A stretch of DNA of 48,588 bases from Nitrospirota bacterium (GTDB lineage: Bacteria; Nitrospirota; Thermodesulfovibrionia; Thermodesulfovibrionales; JdFR-88), in assembly GCA_021789555.1 (NCBI GenBank), contig JAJYJK010000016.1:1-48588 (forward strand), in the 5' to 3' direction. A program made the translations under genes and the position numbers. Below the pieces are notes generated by a model. The model searched no databases, was not told where the DNA came from, and saw only the letters and a list, made by a program, of their open reading frames with translations. Numbering within the stretch: the first letter of the stretch is position 1; every line of letters begins with the position of its first letter. Of this stretch, positions 44,636 through 48,588 are shown one piece after another.

Positions 44636-45211
44636 CTAAATCTCATCGAAGTCCAGCTCCAGGGACATATCCATTATCATCTGGGCAGTGGTCTTCCTAA
44701 ACCTTTCCTTGAAGCCGAGCTGCTCCCTGAGGGCCTTCTCTATCAGGGCAAGCTCCGTATAGAAGGGCGTTCGGTCCAGGCTGGCCGTCGACTCGCCCTT
44801 CACCCTGTGGCACCCCCCGGCCGTCTTCCTGACGCCATCGGGCATGATGAAGAAATGGGGCAGGCCGTGGAGCCTGCATATCATCGGCCGCCAGTGGTAA
44901 AGGGCGCACTTCCCGTCAAAGTTCGCCGGGCACATGAGCTTGAATATCTCGCCGGCCTGAAGCTCGTGGACATAGCTTTCAACCACGATCCGCGCCCGCC
45001 TGACAATGGTCCGTTTCAGTTCGGCCGGGGCGGCCTTGAGCCCTTCCAGAAGATACAGGTATTCGGCGACCGTATGGTGATGGAACCTCTGGCTGCAGCA
45101 GTTTTCGTCGCAACCGCGGCAGGTAAGGCCATAGACGGCGGAGACCTTTTCGTACTCCAGGTCCATGCGGGCGTAAAGGTCCCCGAGTTTCTTCAGCTCG
45201 CCTTCAATCAT
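44636..45211 (-). CDS. YkgJ-type cysteine-cluster protein
   Basis: 191 residues. Cysteines arranged as in the zinc/iron-chelating YkgJ family: LTCRGCDENCCSQRFHHHT near the start, LMCPANFDGKCALYHWRPMICRLHGLPHF in the middle and TAGGCHRV later. The HHH and the CxxC-x3-CC cluster suggest metal or Fe-S binding; function unknown. Lies between the CXXC gene and the response regulator on one strand, with gaps of 39 and 12 bases. Confidence 0.9.
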   Translation of the reverse strand: MIEGELKKLGDLYARMDLEYEKVSAVYGLTCRGCDENCCSQRFHHHTVAEYLYLLEGLKAAPAELKRTIVRRARIVVESYVHELQAGEIFKLMCPANFDGKCALYHWRPMICRLHGLPHFFIMPDGVRKTAGGCHRVKGESTASLDRTPFYTELALIEKALREQLGFKERFRKTTAQMIMDMSLELDFDEI

Positions 45212-45250
45212 CCGGGAAGCCTTCGTTTGGCGGCCGCAGGCGTCATGCCT

Positions 45251-45418
45251 TCAGGCCCTGTCCGCGGGACGGCGTGAGATCTCCTCCCAGAGGGGCTCAT
45301 CGATCTCCTCCAGGTAGTCCCTGAGTTCGAAGACCCTGCCGCATCCCGTGCAGCGAAGCCTTACGGCCTTTCAGCCGAAAACTGCGCGCACTTCCGCGCG
45401 GCAAACCCTGCATTCCAT
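45251..45418 (-). CDS. Candidate small selenoprotein: dual CXXC protein with in-frame TGA
   Basis: Reading from ATG 45418 gives 55 residues if the TGA at codon 16 (45373-45371) is read through. Before it: ECRVC at residues 3-7 and VRAVFG; after it: KAVRLRCTGCGRVFELRDYL, then EIDEPLWEEISRR and a TGA stop at 45251. The two CXXC motifs, one on each side of the TGA in the same frame, and the absence of any start codon after it argue against two genes. It resembles, from memory, the dual-CXXC small (seleno)proteins of Desulfobacterota, in which a Cys or Sec stands between the two motifs. A stem of six pairs (GCCGTA / TGCGGC, 45367-45338) starts four bases after the TGA and could be part of a SECIS. 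First gene of the YkgJ-regulator-kinase operon. A pseudogene is the alternative. Confidence 0.62.
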
Positions 45419-45453
45419 AAGACGCCCCCCGCCCAAAAACGGACATTTTTCCT

Positions 45454-45459
45454 ATTGTA
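45454..45459 (-). promoter_or_regulatory. -10 element upstream of the CXXC gene
   Basis: TACAAT on the minus strand (45459-45454), with TTTCCA about 16-17 bases upstream as a weak -35. It would give a leader of about 30 bases including GCGGGGGG before the ATG at 45418. Confidence 0.4.
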
Positions 45460-45551
45460 CCTCAATCCGCCACCTGGAAACCAGAGACCCTTCTTCCCGG
45501 TAGTGCATCACTTTGATTCTGCCACCGCTAGATTCAAAAAATCCCCTATGC

Positions 45552-45566
45552 CATAATAGAAGTATG
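45552..45566 (+). promoter_or_regulatory. -10 element placing the KGG-protein start at the ATG
   Basis: CATAAT at 45552-45557; the predicted +1 is 45564, the A of the ATG. No Shine-Dalgarno sequence; no clear -35. Confidence 0.4.
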
Positions 45567-45794
45567 CCAAAAGGCCCGCAAGGACAAAAGAGACCTGCCG
45601 ATGCAATCGGCTGTGCTATCAAGGTCGCCAAGATTGCCACTGGCGAGATTGAGGAAAAGCCCGATCTGAAGGATTACGCCCGAAAGGGTGGCTTAAAAGG
45701 TGGCAAGTCTAGAGCCGTCAAACTCTCCTCCGAAAAAAGAAAAGAGATTGCCCAGAAGGCCGCACAGTCACGCTGGAGTAAAAAGACTTCTTAA
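45564..45794 (+). CDS. Small basic protein with KGGxKGG motif
   Basis: 76 residues from the ATG at 45564 (the frame is open to 45513 but begins better here). MPKGPQGQKRPADAIGCAIK is followed by RKGGLKGGKSRAVKLSSEKR and KEIAQKAAQSRW: the RKGGLKGGKARA...RKEIAKKAAxARW pattern is seen in many small bacterial proteins, probably nucleic-acid binding. pI should be very high. It sits at the edge of the AT-richer accessory patch. Function unknown. Confidence 0.72.
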   Translation: MPKGPQGQKRPADAIGCAIKVAKIATGEIEEKPDLKDYARKGGLKGGKSRAVKLSSEKRKEIAQKAAQSRWSKKTS

Positions 45795-46028
45795 TAGGTT
45801 TTTTCAGCTATCGCTTCCTTTCCTTCTGTTCAGAATATGTACAAAGGATTTTGGTTCAATCCCTAATGGCAGTTGCTCAATTATGCTCATTGGTAAAATT
45901 TTCTCTTTTTTTCTAAAATCACCCAACTTCCCCTTGACCGCCTAATAAGTTGTGTGCTTAAATAGACAAACGCCTCTTAGGCGGTTTGTAATAACTTTGG
46001 CCGAAAAGGCCGGAAGGGAGAAAAAGGG
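45795..46028. other. AT-rich gap with a bulged hairpin
   Basis: No ORF. Near 45966-45990, ACAAACGCC / GGCGGTTTGT forms a stem with one bulge, and GGCC-GAAAA-GGCC follows. The stretch just before 46029 provides the ribosome site (GGGAGAAAAAGGG) of the next gene. Confidence 0.4.
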
Positions 46029-46484
46029 ATGCCTGTTATAAATACGGATGAGCTTAAGAAAAAATTGCACGCCGAACGCGACCTATACCGGCAAAAGGTT
46101 GAAGAAATAGAAAACAAAATCCGGTATATCGAGGAATTGGAGCAAATGGCTGGGGTAACTATGGCAGCCGTGGCTATAAAGGCCAGTGCGCCTAAAAGTG
46201 GAGAACCCTCTTTGTCCGATGCCATAGTCGGCCTTTTAGAAGAACGGCGAGAGTGGCTCTCAACGGCTGAAATAGCGGAAGAGCTGTCCAGGCGGGGCTA
46301 TGAGGAAAAAAGCACTTCTGGTAATTTCAAGATGATGGTCCTGACTGCGGTTCCGAAGCTTTGGAAAAGAAGTAATCCCAAGATAGACCGTATTGATGGC
46401 CCTAATGGGATTAAATACGGGATGCTCGGTCTAAAGAAACCTGATGAACAAAAGGAGGATTCGCTATTGGCGAACAGGAATTAA
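46029..46484 (+). CDS. Winged-helix protein with N-terminal coiled coil
   Basis: 151 residues. Residues about 7-42 are charged heptads (ELKKKLHAERDLYRQKVEEI), predicted coiled coil; about 62-135 form a winged helix (SDAIVGLLEERREWLSTAEI, IAEELSRRGYEEKSTSGNF, then VPKLWKRSNPKIDRID). It looks like a small DNA-binding regulator of the wHTH (HARE/vHTH-like) kind, not a named family. Followed at once by a strong terminator. Its lower GC and neighbours suggest it came with the accessory patch. Confidence 0.65.
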   Translation: MPVINTDELKKKLHAERDLYRQKVEEIENKIRYIEELEQMAGVTMAAVAIKASAPKSGEPSLSDAIVGLLEERREWLSTAEIAEELSRRGYEEKSTSGNFKMMVLTAVPKLWKRSNPKIDRIDGPNGIKYGMLGLKKPDEQKEDSLLANRN

Positions 46485-46488
46485 AAAA

Positions 46489-46524
46489 GCGTATCGGTAG
46501 TTCGAGCTATCGATACGCCTTTTT
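46489..46524 (+). terminator. Strong intrinsic terminator after the winged-helix gene
   Basis: 12-bp stem GCGTATCGGTAG / CTATCGATACGC (one G-T pair), loop TTCGAG, then five T. Flanking A-run makes it usable in both directions. Confidence 0.8.
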
Positions 46525-46551
46525 AAAATACATGGGCCTTGATGGAAGGCC

Positions 46552-46596
46552 GTGTAACAAGTGTTACCGTTGATTCAAATACTACACTTGTTACAC
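46552..46596. promoter_or_regulatory. Perfect 12-bp inverted repeat, probable operator
   Basis: GTGTAACAAGTG (46552-46563) and CACTTGTTACAC (46585-46596), 21 bases between; the left arm with the next three bases also gives GTAACA-AG-TGTTAC. A weak promoter (TTGATT 46570-46575, 16 bases, TACACT 46592-46597) lies over the right half, so a repressor bound to both arms could block it. Confidence 0.55.
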
Positions 46597-46629
46597 TTCC
46601 TAAAGTCAAGGTCCTAAAGGAGGTGCGCA

Positions 46630-46701
46630 ATGGCTAAGCGAGCTAAGCGCAAAGGGCCTACTTTTCCTAAGCCCAAACCGCCGATAGTCTTAAGGCGATA
46701 A
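46630..46701 (+). CDS. 23-residue basic microprotein ORF
   Basis: ATG at 46630, preceded by AAAGGAGG seven bases upstream, one of the best ribosome sites in the window, which makes translation likely. The product MAKRAKRKGPTFPKPKPP... ends IVLRR: 10 of 23 residues are Lys/Arg and 5 are Pro. It stands between the inverted repeat and a perfect terminator hairpin, so it seems to be its own transcription unit (or a leader peptide). No family known to me. Too short for homology. Confidence 0.55.
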   Translation: MAKRAKRKGPTFPKPKPPIVLRR

Positions 46702-46708
46702 TTGGGTG

Positions 46709-46748
46709 AAAGAACGGCAGATGATCTAAAATTGTCTGCCGTTCTTTT
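46709..46748 (+). terminator. Intrinsic terminator after the microprotein ORF
   Basis: Perfect 13-bp stem AAAGAACGGCAGA / TCTGCCGTTCTTT, 13-base loop, ending in TTTT. Eight bases past the TAA of the microprotein ORF. Confidence 0.75.
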
Positions 46749-46765
46749 CAAATTGCAAATAATGC

Positions 46766-46794
46766 TTGGCACTCAAGCAAAAAGTTCATATACT
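46766..46794 (+). promoter_or_regulatory. Promoter of the transposase, start at the ATG
   Basis: TTGGCA at 46766-46771, 17-base spacer, TATACT at 46789-46794; each is one mismatch from consensus. The predicted +1 is 46801, the A of the ATG. No Shine-Dalgarno. Confidence 0.7.
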
Positions 46795-46800
46795 AGAATC

Positions 46801-47619
46801 ATGAACAAGTTAGATACTAAAAAGCGCGTTCAAATTCTCCAGATGCTTTGTGAAGGTTCGTCCATGCGCTCCATAGCCCGGATTATGGATGTATCCTTTA
46901 ACACGGTAGTAAAGTTGCTTATAGATGCTGGAAACGCTTGTTCTGAATATCAGGATAAGGTATTTCGCAATCTTCCCTGCAAACGCATTCAAGTTGATGA
47001 GATCTGGAGCTTTTGCTACTGCAAGGATAAAAATGTACCCGCAGCGCATGAAGGGGAGTTTGGCTTTGGGGATGTCTGGACGTTCACGGCAATTTGTGCG
47101 GACTCTAAGCTCGTCCCTTCATGGAGAGTCGGAAATCGGAATATCGAAGATGCAAAACCTTTTATAGCGGATTTAGCGAGCCGCCTTTCCAATCGCGTTC
47201 AGCTTACCAGTGACGGCCATAAAATGTACCTCGATGCAGTTGAAGGGGCCTTTGGTTCGGAAGTGGATTTTGCTCAGTTGCAGAAAATCTATGGTGTTGA
47301 GCGGGAAGACACAAAATACAGCCCGGCAAAGTGTTTGGGGGCTTCTAAGGTCACGATCAAGGGAAAACCCGATATGAAACAGGTCTCTACCAGCTATGTA
47401 GAGCGGCAAAACCTGAATATGTGCATGGGCATGAGGCGTTTTACCCGTTTAACCAACGCATTCTCGAAGAAAATCGAGAATCATATCCATGCACTTTCTT
47501 TGTATTTCATGTTTTACAATTTTGCACGGATTCATAAGACCCTAAGAGTACCCCCTGCAATGGAAGCTGGTATCGCTGACCATGTTTGGACTATTGAGGA
47601 AATATTAAATCTGGTTTAG
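46801..47619 (+). CDS. IS1-like transposase
   Basis: 272 residues from the ATG at 46801; the frame is open to 46702 but that part covers a terminator and promoter. N-terminal helix-turn-helix (KRVQILQMLCEGSSMRSIAR, VSFNTVVKLLIDAG), then an IS1-type DDE domain: IQVDEIWSF (Asp), VQLTSDGHKMYLDAV (Asp), STSYVERQNLNMCMGMRRFT (Glu), and HALSLYFMFYNFARIHKTLR. The catalytic residues are in place. Such IS1-like ORFs occur widely as single copies without obvious terminal repeats, as here: I find no flanking inverted repeats. Its stop overlaps the next gene, on the other strand. Confidence 0.86.
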   Translation: MNKLDTKKRVQILQMLCEGSSMRSIARIMDVSFNTVVKLLIDAGNACSEYQDKVFRNLPCKRIQVDEIWSFCYCKDKNVPAAHEGEFGFGDVWTFTAICADSKLVPSWRVGNRNIEDAKPFIADLASRLSNRVQLTSDGHKMYLDAVEGAFGSEVDFAQLQKIYGVEREDTKYSPAKCLGASKVTIKGKPDMKQVSTSYVERQNLNMCMGMRRFTRLTNAFSKKIENHIHALSLYFMFYNFARIHKTLRVPPAMEAGIADHVWTIEEILNLV

Positions 47620-48218
47620 GGTTTCTGTTCGGCCGGGGCGTGTTTATCAACATCAGAGATAGGCAAGCCCTTCAGGCTCAATACACGATCCCGCAATAAA
47701 ACTCCAAACACAGCCATGATATCTTCAACTAGAAGGCCACGATTGTATGCCTCTTGTTTCACAGTGGCCAGTTCTGGCTCATTAAGCATGGTTACCATCT
47801 GACCCTTCACTACTTTCATGGATGCCATTTGGATATCGTATGCATTCTTCGGACTTTCTGCTTCAACCTCCTTGGTCAACCTAGAGGCATATTTTCCCAA
47901 TATGGTTTGTGCTTGTATTTTCTCTGCTATTTCCCTGCCAACATCGGTCAAGCCTATAGGGCTATGCGCCGCTACCGTCCTTCTGGGCCCCAATGTATTT
48001 TCATAAATAAGGTCAATTTTTGTTTCCATTTTAACTACTTTATCGGCAAGGCCTTCTACTTTTACTATCTTATCGTCATGATGCTTAAATTTGGTTGACC
48101 ACACCCCTATAAGATAAGAAATTTTATGAATGCCCCAGCCAATGACCACCAAAATAGCCAATAAAACAAACACGCTACTATTTAATTGGTCGATTAGCTT
48201 TCCTATAATCGCTTCCAC
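47616..48218 (-). CDS. Single-pass membrane protein of unknown family
   Basis: 200 residues from a GTG. One membrane helix (SVFVLLAILVVIGWGIHKISY) near the N-terminus, then a charged, coiled-coil-like segment (KFKHHDDKIVKVEGLADKVVKMETKID), then GPRRTVAAHSPIGLTDVGREI, and a mixed helical C-terminus. Tail-to-tail overlap of four bases with the transposase suggests the two may travel together. GGGG ten bases upstream of the start could be a ribosome site. Function unknown. Confidence 0.62.
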   Translation of the reverse strand: MEAIIGKLIDQLNSSVFVLLAILVVIGWGIHKISYLIGVWSTKFKHHDDKIVKVEGLADKVVKMETKIDLIYENTLGPRRTVAAHSPIGLTDVGREIAEKIQAQTILGKYASRLTKEVEAESPKNAYDIQMASMKVVKGQMVTMLNEPELATVKQEAYNRGLLVEDIMAVFGVLLRDRVLSLKGLPISDVDKHAPAEQKP

Positions 48219-48498
48219 AATAAATTACCCCGCACACTTTTTTGTTGGCTTTAATCTCATTATAAGCAGAAGTCCTTTATTTATCAATTTTTTTCTGGCC
48301 TCCAAAGGCATATTCTCTTATCGGAATTTTTTATATGGTTATTTAATGGTGGCATATGATCCTTACTTAAAATGCTAAACTTTAACAACAGTCCTGTTCC
48401 GCTGACACACTTCACAAAATTACTTTCGTTGAGAATTATAAAAAACTAAACTGTAACATTACCGTTAAAAAATTCAAACTGATGCACCACCTTCTTCC
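48219..48498. other. AT-rich intergenic region
   Basis: No supported gene. A run of plus-strand codons (48130-48378) overlaps the membrane-protein gene and lacks family features. GC is clearly below that of the main part of the window. Confidence 0.5.
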
Positions 48499-48588
48499 CT
48501 ATGTGCTGCGCCCGATGCCCAGGAGTTTCAGCCTGATGTAAAAGGCCGTGTCCCCGGGCTTTTTGCTGAAGACAAAGTCCATGCCCCA
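48499..48588 (-). CDS. 3' end of a gene, possibly an outer-membrane beta-barrel protein
   Basis: 29 codons to a TAG at 48499; the rest is beyond the right edge. The end reads SKKPGDTAFYIRLKLLGIGR, an alternating polar/hydrophobic strand as found at the C-terminus of LptD-like and other beta-barrel proteins. High GC, like the main part of the window, so the accessory patch ends between 48219 and here. Identity uncertain. Confidence 0.45.
   Translation of the reverse strand, partial: WGMDFVFSKKPGDTAFYIRLKLLGIGRST

Noticed and set aside
43856-45277. 473-codon plus-strand ORF opposite the regulator and YkgJ genes
   Set aside because: Antisense frame across two sure genes, with biased composition.
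46702-46800. Longer N-terminus for the IS1-like transposase
   Set aside because: It would translate through a perfect terminator hairpin and a near-consensus promoter; the ATG at 46801 fits the family start.
48130-48378. 82-codon plus-strand ORF
   Set aside because: It overlaps the membrane-protein gene, has no ribosome site and no family features.
18465-48588. CRISPR array
   Set aside because: The repeated palindromes are scattered over many kilobases between genes, without regular spacers or cas genes.

Overview
The window is a bacterial chromosome segment. Most of it (about 10-45 kb) is GC-rich. It probably comes from an uncultivated Gram-negative of the Desulfobacterota/Nitrospirota type. 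Evidence for this: outer-membrane lipoproteins and a TolC-type channel, a split F-type ATP synthase operon with two b-type subunits and no atpB/atpE, a DVU0298-like HEAT protein, two-CW cysteine motifs, and a small CXXC protein interrupted by an in-frame TGA that is best explained as selenocysteine. The phylum assignment is inference; there is no rRNA in the window.

Layout. 1-6.5 kb: the 3' end of a sensor kinase, then an overlapping outer-membrane channel / adaptor / RND pump operon of the heavy-metal efflux class, met tail-to-tail by a membrane-anchored dual-specificity phosphatase. 7.2-9.7 kb: a GT9 glycosyltransferase, a LysE-like exporter and a DUF2127-like membrane protein, overlapping one another. 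10.1-10.6 kb: an RRM RNA-binding protein and ribosomal protein bS21. 11.3-17.1 kb: atpF'-F-H-A-G-D-C on the minus strand with a clear promoter and terminator. 17.3-20.8 kb: bioF and a bifunctional RelA/SpoT enzyme. 20.9-25.9 kb (minus): a lipoprotein, ispF, ispD, a PIN/TRAM protein (the yacL-ispD-ispF neighbourhood) and a Do-type protease. 26-30.2 kb: PBP1A, a TPR protein and phosphomannomutase. 30.2-33.4 kb: a MerR regulator with a cysteine-rich tail, a HEAT protein, and an oxidative-stress set (CBS protein, thiol peroxidase, Fe/Mn superoxide dismutase). 33.8-39 kb: a degenerate receiver, an MTH938-like protein, endonuclease V with an extra cysteine domain, CutA, an M29 aminopeptidase and a GT-C-like membrane protein. 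39-42.5 kb: an IMPase-family phosphatase overlapping an acyl-activating enzyme/ACP/PlsC fusion. 42.6-45.4 kb (minus): the candidate selenoprotein, a YkgJ cysteine-cluster protein, and an OmpR-type regulator with its kinase. 45.5-48.4 kb: a more AT-rich accessory patch with a KGG-type basic protein, a winged-helix protein, a structured leader with a 23-residue ORF, an IS1-like transposase and a membrane protein. A truncated gene lies at the right edge.

The most interesting signals are not ordinary genes. (i) An in-frame TGA in a small CXXC...CXXC protein at 45251-45418. (ii) A recurring start architecture: in seven genes a -10 hexamer ends exactly seven bases before the first base of the start codon, with no Shine-Dalgarno, which predicts leaderless mRNAs; an eighth has a two-base leader. 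(iii) A dispersed repeat of about 125 bp, near 24.3 and 31.5 kb, whose rearranged third copy at 36.0 kb supplies the C-terminal tail of the aminopeptidase. (iv) Six REP-like palindromes, one of which encodes the tail of IspF. (v) Several family members with altered or added cysteines: a thiol peroxidase without its resolving cysteine, endonuclease V with a duplicated cysteine module, and a MerR protein with a two-CW-like tail.
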